Below, piece by piece: positions 26,991 to 37,536 of a stretch of DNA of 64,000 bases (its first letter is position 1; each line of letters starts with the position of its first letter). The stretch is taken from positions 124,001 to 188,000 of the forward strand of contig NZ_JACSJI010000003.1 of the NCBI RefSeq assembly GCF_014349105.1, read 5' to 3'. The stretch is from Caulobacter sp. 17J80-11. Its GTDB lineage: Bacteria > Pseudomonadota > Alphaproteobacteria > Caulobacterales > Caulobacteraceae. The notes below the pieces were generated by a model. It did not search any database and had not been told where the DNA came from. It saw nothing but the letters and a program-made list of their open reading frames with translations. The position numbers and the translations under genes were made by a program.

Positions 26991-28112
26991 ATGGCCGACA
27001 CTCCCGATCGCGACGCCGTCCTGGCCGCGCTGGATCGCGTGACCGACCCGAAGAGCGGGCAGGGCCTGGCCCAGGCGGGGCTGGCGCGCGGCCTGGCGCT
27101 GGGGCCCGGCCGGGCCGGCTTCATGCTGGAGGTCGCTCGCGAGGACGCCGCGCTCTACGCGCCGGTCCGTGAACAGGCCGAAGCCGCCTTGCGCGCCGTG
27201 CCCGGCGTGGAGCGGGCCCAGGTGGTGCTGACCGCCGAGGGCGCTGCGTCCACACCGGCCCGCCCCAAGGGCGCGCGCCTGTCCGACGCCGCGGCCGACC
27301 AGGGCCGGCCCAAGGCCCCGGTCGCCGCCGGCCGGCCCGACCACGTCAAGGCGGTGGTGGCGGTGGCCAGCGGCAAGGGCGGGGTCGGCAAGTCGACCGT
27401 GGCGGTCAACCTGGCCTGCGCCCTGTCCAAGCTCGGCCTGTCGGTCGGCCTGCTGGACGCCGACGTCTACGGCCCCTCGGCGCCGACCATGTTGGGCCTG
27501 AAGGATCCGCCGCAGTACGCCGACAAAAAGATGGTCCCGCTGGAGGCCTGGGGGCTGAAGGCCATGTCGATCGGCCTGCTGGTCGATCCGGAGCAGGCCA
27601 TGATCTGGCGCGGGCCGATGGCCAGCCAGGCGATCACCCAGATGCTGAACGAGGTGCGCTGGGGCTCGGAAAATGCGCCGCTCGACGTGCTGATCGTCGA
27701 CTTGCCGCCCGGCACGGGCGACGTGCAGCTGACCCTGGTGCAGAAGACCAAGCTGGACGGCGCCGTTGTGGTCTCGACCCCGCAGGAGGTGGCGGTCGCC
27801 GACGCGCGGCGCGCCGTGACCATGTTCGAGAAGATCGGCACGCCGGTCCTCGGCCTGGTCGAGAACATGGCCTACTTCCCCGATCCTTTGACCGGCGCGC
27901 CGATCCCGATTTTCGGCCGCGGCGGCGCGAAGGCCGAAGCCGAACGGGTCAAGGCGCGCTTCCTGGGCGAGGTGCCGATCGACATGGCGCTGCGCGAAGG
28001 CGCGGACGCCGGCCGCCCGCTGGTCGCCGCCGCCCCGGACTGCGCGACCGCCCAGGTCTTCCTTGAGATCGCCGGGCTGGTGCGCGATCGGCTGGTGACG
28101 ATGAAGGTCTGA
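26991..28112 (+). CDS. mrp: Mrp/ApbC/NBP35 family Fe-S cluster carrier ATPase
   Basis: The 373-aa protein joins an N-terminal MIP18-like (DUF59) segment, residues about 1-90, to a P-loop ATPase. The deviant Walker A reads [18 protein letters not shown] and the block [16 protein letters not shown] follows. It delivers Fe-S clusters. The usual CxxC cluster site of Mrp is not clear: I see no CxxC in the C-terminal half, which is odd and should be checked by alignment. The ATG follows AAGGAAAA. A repeat element begins 10 bp after the stop. Confidence 0.93.
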   Translation: MADTPDRDAVLAALDRVTDPKSGQGLAQAGLARGLALGPGRAGFMLEVAREDAALYAPVREQAEAALRAVPGVERAQVVLTAEGAASTPARPKGARLSDAAADQGRPKAPVAAGRPDHVKAVVAVASGKGGVGKSTVAVNLACALSKLGLSVGLLDADVYGPSAPTMLGLKDPPQYADKKMVPLEAWGLKAMSIGLLVDPEQAMIWRGPMASQAITQMLNEVRWGSENAPLDVLIVDLPPGTGDVQLTLVQKTKLDGAVVVSTPQEVAVADARRAVTMFEKIGTPVLGLVENMAYFPDPLTGAPIPIFGRGGAKAEAERVKARFLGEVPIDMALREGADAGRPLVAAAPDCATAQVFLEIAGLVRDRLVTMKV

Positions 28113-28121
28113 GTTCATTTC

Positions 28122-28288
28122 CCTTCTCCCCTTGCGGGAGAAGGTGGCCGGCGGAGCCGGCCGGATGAGGGGTGCCCGCGCCGCATTATCAGGATGAGAG
28201 GCGTGGTCCCGCTCGACGTTCAAACGTCGCGTCGACACCCCTCATCCGACGCGCTCCGCGCGCCACCTTCTCCCGCAAGGGGAGAAGG
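28122..28288. repeat. Intergenic repeat A, copy 1
   Basis: This 167-bp element has inverted ends: CCTTCTCCCCTTGCGGGAGA at the left and its complement at the right, extending to about 26 bp. Inner conserved blocks are GCCGGATGAGGGGT and ACCCCTCATCCG, with a variable middle. A direct copy lies at 34013-34177. It fills the gap between mrp and folA and ends 5 bp from the folA stop. Confidence 0.9.
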
Positions 28289-28292
28289 AGAT

Positions 28293-28808
28293 TCACCGCC
28301 GCTCCAGCACCCGGAACACGAAGCCGTGGTCGTCGCCCTCGGCCGGCGCGTGCGCTTCGCGGCGGACCTCGGTCCACTGGGCGTCGTCGAAGGCCGGGAA
28401 AGTCGCGTCGCCTTCCGGCTCGGCGTCGACCTCGGTGACGTAGAGCCGCTTGGCGCGCGGCAGGGCCAGCTCGAACAGGGCCGTGCCGCCGATCACGCAG
28501 ACCTCGTCCACGCCGTCCTCGGCCGCCTGCTCGCGGGCGATCTGCACCGCCTCCTCGAACCGCTCGCACACGATCGCGCCCTGCGGCTCGAACGAGCCGT
28601 CGCGCGACAGCACCAGATTCAGCCGTCCGGGCAGCGGTTTGCGAGGCAGGCTGTCCCAGGTCTTGCGGCCCATGACGATCGGCTTGCCCAGCGTCACCTG
28701 CTTGAACAGGGCCAGGTCCGACTTCAGCCGCCAGGGCAGTGCGCCTTCACGGCCGATGACGCCGTTCCTGGCGCGGGCGACGACGAGGGCGAGGTGGGGC
28801 AGGCTCAT
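28293..28808 (-). CDS. folA: Dihydrofolate reductase
   Basis: The 171-aa protein makes tetrahydrofolate from dihydrofolate with NADPH. Motifs are ARARNGVIGREGALPWRLKS (substrate and Met20-loop region), IVMGRKTWDSLPRKPLPGR, and VIGGTALFELAL for NADPH. The acidic residue (D in LKSDL) fits the catalytic position. The start is 2 bp after the thyA stop, so thyA-folA form one unit that both produces and recycles dihydrofolate. Confidence 0.95.
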   Translation of the reverse strand: MSLPHLALVVARARNGVIGREGALPWRLKSDLALFKQVTLGKPIVMGRKTWDSLPRKPLPGRLNLVLSRDGSFEPQGAIVCERFEEAVQIAREQAAEDGVDEVCVIGGTALFELALPRAKRLYVTEVDAEPEGDATFPAFDDAQWTEVRREAHAPAEGDDHGFVFRVLERR

Positions 28809-28810
28809 GG

Positions 28811-29650
28811 TCAGACCGCCACCGCAGCCTTGATGTGCGGGTGGGCCTGGTAGCCCTCCAGCACGAAGTCCTCGAAGGCGAAGCCGAACAGGTCGGTCTT
28901 CGGCGCAATCTGCATGCTCGGCAGCGGGAACGGCTCGCGGGTCAGTTGCAGCCGGGCCTGGTCGACGTGGTTCAGATACAGGTGCGCGTCGCCGAAGGTG
29001 TGCACGAACTCGCCCGGCTTCAGGCCGACCACCTGCGCCACCATCATGGTCAGCAGGGCGTAGGAGGCGATGTTGAACGGCACGCCCAGGAACACGTCGG
29101 CCGAGCGCTGGTATAGCTGGCAGGACAGCTTGCCGTCGGCGACGAAGAACTGGAACAGGCAGTGGCAGGGCGGCAGGGCCATGTCGTCGACGTCGGCCGG
29201 GTTCCAGGCGCTGACGATGTGGCGGCGGCTGTTCGGGTTCTTCTTCAGGCCCTCGACCAGCCTTTCGATCTGGTCGATCGAGCGGCCGTCCGGGGCCGCC
29301 CACGAGCGCCACTGCTTGCCGTAGACAGGGCCCAGCTCGCCGTTAGCGTCGGCCCACTCGTCCCAGATGCTGACCCCGTGCGCCTTCAGCCAGGCGATGT
29401 TGGTCTCGCCGCGCAGAAACCACAGCAGTTCATAGACGATCGACTTCAGGTGCAGCTTCTTGGTGGTCAGCAGCGGGAAGCCCTGCCCGAGGTCGAAGCG
29501 CATCTGGCGGCCGAACACGCCCAGCGTCCCGGTGCCGGTGCGGTCGCCGCGCTCGACCCCGTTGGCCAGGATGTCGGCCAGGAGGGCGAGGTACTGGCGC
29601 TCCGGATGATCCGGGGCGGCGACGGCGAGAGGCTGGGACACGGCGTTCAT
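28811..29650 (-). CDS. thyA: Thymidylate synthase
   Basis: The 279-aa protein is the folate-dependent ThyA. It contains [20 protein letters not shown] near residue 35, the catalytic cysteine in [22 protein letters not shown], and the nucleotide-binding [16 protein letters not shown]. It methylates dUMP to dTMP, giving dihydrofolate for folA next door. The [12 protein letters not shown] gives a 15-residue longer N-terminus than E. coli ThyA, normal in alphaproteobacteria. Confidence 0.95.
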   Translation of the reverse strand: MNAVSQPLAVAAPDHPERQYLALLADILANGVERGDRTGTGTLGVFGRQMRFDLGQGFPLLTTKKLHLKSIVYELLWFLRGETNIAWLKAHGVSIWDEWADANGELGPVYGKQWRSWAAPDGRSIDQIERLVEGLKKNPNSRRHIVSAWNPADVDDMALPPCHCLFQFFVADGKLSCQLYQRSADVFLGVPFNIASYALLTMMVAQVVGLKPGEFVHTFGDAHLYLNHVDQARLQLTREPFPLPSMQIAPKTDLFGFAFEDFVLEGYQAHPHIKAAVAV

Positions 29651-29706
29651 GGCGGGGAACATCCGGCCGGAATCGGTCGGGATCAAGCTGGTGCGCGGTC
29701 GCGGCC

Positions 29707-30249
29707 TCACCCCGAAAACCCGCCGTCGGCCAGATACGCCTGCTCCTCGGGCGTGCTCTCCCGTCCCAGCGCCGCGTTGCGGTGGGGGAAGCGGCCGAAC
29801 CGGACGATGATCTCGCGGTGGTGGCGGGCCCATCTGGTGTCGTCGTCGCCGCAATCGGCCATGGCGGCGAGACCCCGGTCGTGGTCCGCCAGCCGCTCCG
29901 AATGCTGGAAGGGCAGGTACCAGAAGGCGCGCAGATCCCTCGGCCCGCTGCGGTCGAAGCCCCGGTCCAGCGCCCGGTGCGCGAACGTCCGCGCCAGGGG
30001 ATCGGTCGCCCACATGTGCGCGGAGCCCCGCCACAGGTTGCGCGGAAACTGGTCGAGCAGCAGGAGCAGGGCCAGCGCGCCCTCGGCCGTCTCGGCCCAG
30101 TCGTCCAGCTCGCGCCGCGCGGCGGCGAAATGGGCCGGCTCGAACTGGCGGCAGGCGTGATCGAAGGCGTCGCCGCCGCGGAACCACTTGCTAGGACCGG
30201 CCTCGCGCCAGAAGTTCAGCACCCGTTCGGAAGAGAGAGTCGCGTTCAT
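29707..30249 (-). CDS. DUF924 family protein
   Basis: The 180-aa, all-helical protein matches DUF924: [14 protein letters not shown] at the start, then [20 protein letters not shown] and [18 protein letters not shown]. Its function is unknown; the family has a TPR-like fold. Its ATG lies at 30249-30247 and overlaps the ilvC ATG (30248-30250) on the other strand within CATG, so the two genes are divergent with shared start bases and each leader lies inside the other gene. Confidence 0.88.
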   Translation of the reverse strand: MNATLSSERVLNFWREAGPSKWFRGGDAFDHACRQFEPAHFAAARRELDDWAETAEGALALLLLLDQFPRNLWRGSAHMWATDPLARTFAHRALDRGFDRSGPRDLRAFWYLPFQHSERLADHDRGLAAMADCGDDDTRWARHHREIIVRFGRFPHRNAALGRESTPEEQAYLADGGFSG

Positions 30250-31261
30250 GCCTGAGCAGTTAGGAACGCCGTTGCCGGTTTACTACGACCGCGACTGCGA
30301 CCTGTCCCTGATCCGCGGCCGCAAGGTCGCCGTGGTCGGCTATGGCAGTCAGGGGCGCACCCAGGCGCTGAACCTGCGCGACTCCGGCGTCGGCGACATC
30401 CGGATCGGCGTGCGCGAGGGCAAGTCGGCCGACGCGGCGCGGGCGGACGGATTCGAGGTGGTCTCCGTGGCCGAGGCGGCCGGCTGGGCCGACGTGCTGG
30501 CCCTGCTGACCTCGGACGAGGCGCACCGGGACCTCTACCGCGACGAGATCGCCCCGCACCTGAAGCCCGGGGCCTGCCTGGTGTTCGCCCACGGCCTGTC
30601 GGTGCGCTTCGGCCTGGTCGCGCCGGCCGCTGACCTCGACGTGGTGCTGGTCTCGCCCAAGGGCATCGGCCCGCGCATCCGCGATCTCTACGTGGAAGGC
30701 GAGGGGGTGTTCTGCCTGTTCGGGGTGCACCAGGACGCCACCGGGAATGCGAAGGCGCTGGGCCTGTCGTTCGCCGCGGGCCTGGGCTGCGGGCGCAAGG
30801 GCATTCTCGAGACCACCATGCGCGACGAGTGCGAGAGCGACCTGTTCGGCGAGCAGGTGGTGCTGTGCGGCGGCGTGCCGGAGCTCGTCAACGACGCGTT
30901 CGAGACCCTGGTCAGGGCCGGCTATCCGCCGGAGGTGGCCTGGTTCGAGTGCTTCTACGAGCTGAAGCTGGTGGTCGACCTGATGTTCGCCCGCGGCGTG
31001 GCCGGGGCGTTCGAGAAGATCTCCAACACCGCCGAGTACGGCGCCTACCAGACCGGCCCGCGGGTGATCGGCGAGGCCGCCCGCGCCGCCATGAAGGGCG
31101 TGCTCGACGACGTGCAGGACGGGGGGTTCGTGAAGAAGTTCATGGCCGACTACGACGCCGGCTTCCCCGAACTGCTGGCCCGCCGGCGCGCGCTCGGCGA
31201 ACGCCCGATCGAGGCGGCCGGCCGGCGGCTGGCCGAGGTGGCGGCGAAGGCGGGGGAGTGA
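30248..31261 (+). CDS. ilvC: Ketol-acid reductoisomerase, divergent class I IlvC
   Basis: The 337-aa protein aligns over the whole class I IlvC length, which converts acetolactate to dihydroxyisovalerate in valine and isoleucine synthesis. Conserved points are VYYDRDCDLSLI, FAHGLSVRFG, the metal-site block ECESDLFGEQ, and FECFYELKLVVDL and SNTAEYGAY in the knotted C-terminal domain. Departures are YGSQGRTQ instead of YGSQGHAH in the NADPH loop and SPKGIGPRIR instead of APKGPGH-like sequence. It may be a second, specialised copy; the catalytic residues look present. Its start overlaps the divergent DUF924 start. Confidence 0.85.
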   Translation: MPEQLGTPLPVYYDRDCDLSLIRGRKVAVVGYGSQGRTQALNLRDSGVGDIRIGVREGKSADAARADGFEVVSVAEAAGWADVLALLTSDEAHRDLYRDEIAPHLKPGACLVFAHGLSVRFGLVAPAADLDVVLVSPKGIGPRIRDLYVEGEGVFCLFGVHQDATGNAKALGLSFAAGLGCGRKGILETTMRDECESDLFGEQVVLCGGVPELVNDAFETLVRAGYPPEVAWFECFYELKLVVDLMFARGVAGAFEKISNTAEYGAYQTGPRVIGEAARAAMKGVLDDVQDGGFVKKFMADYDAGFPELLARRRALGERPIEAAGRRLAEVAAKAGE

Positions 31262-31355
31262 GGGGCCGAAATCCTCGTCCTTCGACAGGCTCAGGATGAG
31301 GATTTCTACTGCGGCCCAGTAGCTCTCATCCTGAGCTTGCCGAAGGACGAGGGCG
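31262..31355. repeat. Intergenic repeat B, copy 1
   Basis: The element starts at the ilvC stop with GGGGCCGAAATCCTCGTCC and is itself a near-palindrome, since CTCGTCCTTCGACAGGCTCA is mirrored by TGAGCTTGCCGAAGGACGAG. The reverse complement of the whole element matches repeat B copy 2 (31970-32065) with only a few mismatches by eye. It can form a strong hairpin and may terminate ilvC. Confidence 0.9.
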
Positions 31356-31396
31356 GCCCCGTGGCGGCCAGCCCGCCGCTCCGCTAGAACGTCGCC

Positions 31397-31960
31397 ATGC
31401 GGCGCATCTCCACCGTCTGCCTGCTCGGCCCCGACCTCTGGTTCCCGGAGGCGGAGGAGCATGCGCGCCGCCAGCGCGACCTGTGCGACCAAGCCGGCTT
31501 CGTCGGGATCACGGCGCTCGACCACAATCTGGTCGAGACCGAGCCGTCCGAAGCCATGGCGCGAGAGATCTACGCCGAGAGCATCGCCCGCATCCGCCGC
31601 TGCGACGCGGTGGTGGCCAACCTGACCCCCTGGCGCGGGCCGGGTTGCGATGCGGGCACCGCCTTCGAGGTCGGCTTCGCCGCGGCGTTGGGCAAGCCGG
31701 TGTTCGCCTATCTGAACGTGGTCGACGAGGAAGAGGCCGACCATCGCGACCGCGTCGAGCGGATGATCGGCGCGGAGATCGACGCCGACGGCGAGTGGCG
31801 CGACAGCTACGGCTGCACCGTCGAGGACTTCGGCCTGCCGGAGAACCTGATGCTGTGGGCGGAGGCGCGGCGTCTGTACGTGATCGTCACGCCCGACCCG
31901 CTGCGCGACCTGACCGGCCTGGAGCTGGTGCTCGACGCGCTCAAGCTCTACGCGGATTAG
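31397..31960 (+). CDS. Nucleoside 2-deoxyribosyltransferase family protein
   Basis: The 187-aa protein fits the family that moves 2-deoxyribose between bases in nucleotide salvage. It shows the N-terminal TVCLLGPDLWFPEAE, the CDAVVANLTPWRGPG block and the catalytic glutamate E91 in DAGTAFEVGFAAALGKP. The base preference is unknown. It is a single gene held between two inverted copies of the same intergenic repeat, with no other gene of the pathway adjacent. Confidence 0.85.
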   Translation: MRRISTVCLLGPDLWFPEAEEHARRQRDLCDQAGFVGITALDHNLVETEPSEAMAREIYAESIARIRRCDAVVANLTPWRGPGCDAGTAFEVGFAAALGKPVFAYLNVVDEEEADHRDRVERMIGAEIDADGEWRDSYGCTVEDFGLPENLMLWAEARRLYVIVTPDPLRDLTGLELVLDALKLYAD

Positions 31961-31969
31961 GCGGCGGGA

Positions 31970-32065
31970 CCGCCCTCGTCCTTCGACAAGCTCAGGATGA
32001 GGGCTATTAGGGCCGCAGTAGAAATCCTCATCCTGAGCTTGTCGAAGGACGAGGATTTCGGCCCC
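31970..32065. repeat. Intergenic repeat B, copy 2 (inverted)
   Basis: This 96-bp element starts CCGCCCTCGTCCTTCGACAA and ends GACGAGGATTTCGGCCCC. It is the inverted form of copy 1 at 31262-31355; the pairing continues through most of the element, including GGCCGCAGTAGAAATCCTCA against the complement of copy 1. It ends next to the stop codon of the minus-strand methyltransferase gene. Confidence 0.9.
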
Positions 32066-32066
32066 C

Positions 32067-32858
32067 TCACATCCACCCCAGCCCCGCCTCGCCGCGGAGC
32101 ACCGCCTCCGCCTCCGGCGTGTGCTTCCGGGCGTCGCCGCGGGCGTGCAGCACCAGCGGCGGCAGGATGCGCAGGGGCGCCTTGCCGGTCTTCACCGCCT
32201 GCACCAGCACCCGCTTGGCCGGGGCGTCGGCGAAGGGATGGATCGCGCGGATCTGGAACGAGCCGGCCGTCGCGCCCAGCAGGGCCAGCAGGTCGGCCAG
32301 CCGGTCGGCGCGGTGGATGACCACGATCCGCCCGCCCTCGCGCACCGCCTTAAGCAGGAAGCGGGTCCAGGCGTCCAGGCCGGTGTCGGCGATCCAGGCG
32401 GCGCGGCGGCTGGGGTGGGGCGCGCGCAGGGCGTTCGGGTCGTCGAAGAAGGGCGGGTTGGCGATCGCCACGTCGAAGGGCGGCTCGCCGGGCGCCAGGA
32501 AGCCGTGGGCGGCGAATCCCCGGCCCACGTCGCCGGCGCGCACCTGCACTCGGCCTTCCGCGTCGTTCAGGCCGATATTGCGCTCGGCCAGGGCGAGGGC
32601 CTCAAGATCGCGCTCCACGCCGGTGAAGCGGGCCTCGGGCGAACGCGAGGCGGCCTGGAACAGCACCGCGCCGGCGCCGCAGCCGGCCTCCAGCACGCGC
32701 TCGCCGGGCTTGGCGTCGACCGCGGCGGCCAGCAGGGCGGCGTCCATGCCGGCGCGATAGCCCTTAGCCGGTTGCAGCAGGCGCACGCGCCCGTCGAGCA
32801 GGCGGTCGTCGGTGACCAGCGGTTGTTCCAGAGGCGGCGCGTCGAGGTGTTCGGTCAT
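32067..32858 (-). CDS. tRNA1(Val) (adenine37-N6)-methyltransferase-like protein
   Basis: The 263-aa protein is a class I SAM methyltransferase with LEAGCGAGAV (SAM-binding loop, about residue 57) and the N6-adenine signature NPPFF. The opening LLDGRVRLLQPAKGYRAGMDA fits the TrmN6 (YfiC) group, which modifies A37 of tRNA-Val. A wider N6-DNA or RNA methyltransferase role cannot be excluded. It is divergent from the polyprenyl synthase gene, with 128 bp between the starts. Confidence 0.82.
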   Translation of the reverse strand: MTEHLDAPPLEQPLVTDDRLLDGRVRLLQPAKGYRAGMDAALLAAAVDAKPGERVLEAGCGAGAVLFQAASRSPEARFTGVERDLEALALAERNIGLNDAEGRVQVRAGDVGRGFAAHGFLAPGEPPFDVAIANPPFFDDPNALRAPHPSRRAAWIADTGLDAWTRFLLKAVREGGRIVVIHRADRLADLLALLGATAGSFQIRAIHPFADAPAKRVLVQAVKTGKAPLRILPPLVLHARGDARKHTPEAEAVLRGEAGLGWM

Positions 32859-32986
32859 GCAACAGAGCTGGGAGCGGAGCAGTTCAGGTGCTAGGGCGGC
32901 TTGACCCTGCAAGGGCGCCTAACCATTGTGCGCCGCGTTGACGCGGGGCCGCCAGTCGGTCCGGCCGTTTTTCTGGAGTTTGAGCG

Positions 32987-34000
32987 TTGGACGCAGCAAC
33001 CGCCTCCGTCGCGCGCCCCTCGGGCGACGTCGAGAGCCTGATCCGGCTCGCCGTGGCCGACATGGCCGCGGTGGACGCGCTGATCGTCGAGCGCATGCAA
33101 AGCCCCGTAGCGGTGATTCCCGCCCTGGCCGAGCATCTGATCGCGGCCGGCGGCAAGCGCCTGCGCCCCTTGCTGACCGTGGCCGCCGCGCGGCTGGCCG
33201 GCATCGAGGGCGGCGCGCACCACAGGTTGGCAGCGGCTGTGGAGTTCATCCACACCGCCACCCTGCTGCACGACGACGTGGTCGACGGCTCTCAGCTGCG
33301 CCGCGGCAAGGTCGCCGCCCACCTGATCTGGGGCGCGGCGTCGAGCGTGCTGGTCGGCGACTACCTGTTCGCCCGCGCCTTCGAGCTGATGGTCGAGACC
33401 GACTCGATCCGCGCGCTCGGCATCCTCTCGCGCGCTTCCAGCGTGATCGCCGAGGGCGAGGTGCTGCAGCTGACGCGCGCCCACGACCTGAAGCTGACGC
33501 AGGACGTCTACCTGGAGATCATCGGGGCCAAGACCGCCGAGCTGTTCGCGGCCGCGGCCGAATCGGGCGCGGTGGCGGCCGGCGCGCCGGAAGCCCGCAT
33601 CCAGGCGCTGCGCGCCTACGGCATGAACCTGGGCATGGCCTTCCAGCTGGTCGACGACGCGCTGGACTACGGCGGCACGACCGAGGCCCTGGGCAAGAAC
33701 GCCGGCGACGACTTCCGCGAGGGTAAGGCGACGCTGCCGCTGCTGCTGGCCATCGCCCGCACCGCGGGGCGCGAGGACGCTTTCTGGGAAAAGGCCATGG
33801 GCCACCCGGGCGACCAAACCGAGGCCGACTTCCGCCGGGCTCGCGAGATCATCGTCGGCTGCGGCGCCCTGCAGGCGACCCTCGACCTGGCCGGGTCATA
33901 CGCCGACGCCGCCAAGGCGGCGCTGGAGGTGTTCCCGGCCGGGGAATGGCGCCACGCCCTGGAAGGCCTGGCCGACTTCGCGGTCAGCCGCCGGGCTTAA
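32987..34000 (+). CDS. Polyprenyl diphosphate synthase
   Basis: The 337-aa protein is a long-chain trans-prenyl synthase that makes the quinone side chain. The first aspartate-rich motif is LLHDDVVDGSQLRRG (about residue 93) and the second is LVDDALDYGG; GGKRLRPLLTVAAARLAG is the diphosphate-binding block. Chain length (likely C50 in Caulobacter-type bacteria, as decaprenyl for Q10) is inference. The TTG start follows GGAG at 9-nt spacing. Repeat A copy 2 starts 12 bp after the stop. It may act upstream of the UbiD reaction. Confidence 0.9.
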   Translation: MDAATASVARPSGDVESLIRLAVADMAAVDALIVERMQSPVAVIPALAEHLIAAGGKRLRPLLTVAAARLAGIEGGAHHRLAAAVEFIHTATLLHDDVVDGSQLRRGKVAAHLIWGAASSVLVGDYLFARAFELMVETDSIRALGILSRASSVIAEGEVLQLTRAHDLKLTQDVYLEIIGAKTAELFAAAAESGAVAAGAPEARIQALRAYGMNLGMAFQLVDDALDYGGTTEALGKNAGDDFREGKATLPLLLAIARTAGREDAFWEKAMGHPGDQTEADFRRAREIIVGCGALQATLDLAGSYADAAKAALEVFPAGEWRHALEGLADFAVSRRA

Positions 34001-34012
34001 GCAGCCAAATAT

Positions 34013-34177
34013 CCTTCTCCCCTTGCGGGAGAAGGTGGCTGGCGGAGCCGGCCGGATGAGGGGTGCAAGCGCCACGCATCCGGGCGAAGGCGCTGTCCCG
34101 CTCTGCTTGCAAACGCCCCGCCGTCACCCCTCATCCGACGCGCTTCGCGCGCCACCTTCTCCCGCAAGGGGAGAAGG
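34013..34177. repeat. Intergenic repeat A, copy 2
   Basis: This 165-bp element is a direct copy of 28122-28288. The first 50 and last 40 bp are nearly identical, whereas the middle (GCGCCACGCATCCGGGCGAA and after) differs. Its right 54 bases are also the 3' end of the adjacent minus-strand glycosyltransferase gene. Confidence 0.9.
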
Positions 34178-35178
34178 GGAGATTGGCGCCTGCCGGCGCA
34201 GCACGCCCCACAGCAGGCATCCAGCGCCCGCCGCCGCCAGGCTGAGGCCGAAGCGCCAGCCTTCCGGCGCGCGGTGGATGGCGAAGCCCAGTCCGATCGC
34301 CGCTCCGGTCAACGCCCAGAACCGCCAGGCCAGAGCCGCGTGGCCCTTGCCGGTGTGGTCCAGCCACAGCTGGTAGACGTGCTCGCGGTGCGCGTGGAAC
34401 AGCGGGCGCTTGCGGCGCGTGCGGTCCACCAGGGTCAGCAGCACGTCGGTCAGGATCGGCAGGGCGGCGACCGCGGCGAACAGAGGCGCGGTCGGCTCGC
34501 GCCCGGCCAGCAGCACCGCCAGGCCGCCGATCAGGAAGCCGGAGAACTGCGAGCCGGCGTCGCCCTGGAAAAGCCGCGCCCCCGGAAAATTCCAGGGCAG
34601 GAAGCCCAGTCCGGCGGCCGCGGCGACCGCGCACGCGCCGGCCAGCAAGGGGTTTGCGCCGGTGAGCGCGGCCAGCGCGCCGAGGCCCGCCAGGGTCAGC
34701 ACGTTGGCGCCGACCACCAGGCCGTTGGAGCCGTCCATGAAGTTGACCGCGTTGCCCACCACCACCAGCCAGGCGGTCGTCAGGCCGACGGCGACCACGG
34801 CCGGCAGATCCAACCGCAGCCCCGGCGCCAGCGGCAGCACGTCGATGCGGGCGACCCACAGGGAGAAGGCCAGGGCCAGCAGCACCTGCGCCAGCAGCTT
34901 GTGGGTGGCGGGAAAGTCCCAGACGTCGTCGGCCGCGCCGTAGAGGCCCAGCGCGCCGGCCAGGCCCAGCAGCAGGGCCAGATCGCGCGTGGTCGCGCCC
35001 GCCCCGGGCAGCAGGGCGACCACGCCCAGCACGGTCGCGGCGATCAGGGCGAGGCCCCCGCTGGTCGGGGTCGGACGCCCATGCGCGTGGCGCCGGTCCG
35101 GCCGGTCGACCGGGCCGCACCAGGCCAACGCGCCCGCCAGCCCTGCCGCCGCGAGCGCCGCGAGCAGGGCCGGAAGCA

Positions 35179-35179
<1 letters not shown>
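34124..35179 (-). CDS. MraY/WecA-type undecaprenyl-phosphate sugar-1-phosphate transferase
   Basis: The 351-aa polytopic protein (about ten helices) is a polyprenyl-phosphate N-acetylhexosamine-1-phosphate transferase. It shows PTPTSGGLAL, the Mg-binding ADDVWDF, NAVNFMDGSNG, LFQGDAGSQFSGFL and the FHAHREHVYQ histidine motif. The WecA-like HAHREHVYQ suggests an O-antigen or polysaccharide initiator rather than MraY. The last 17 codons (PLAGEGGARSASDEG) are encoded by intergenic repeat A, so the natural C-terminus has been replaced or extended. The gene overlaps the aspartate aminotransferase stop as TGATG. Confidence 0.88.
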
Positions 35180-37522
<2,343 letters not shown>

Positions 37523-37536
37523 GCCTGCCCGGCTAT

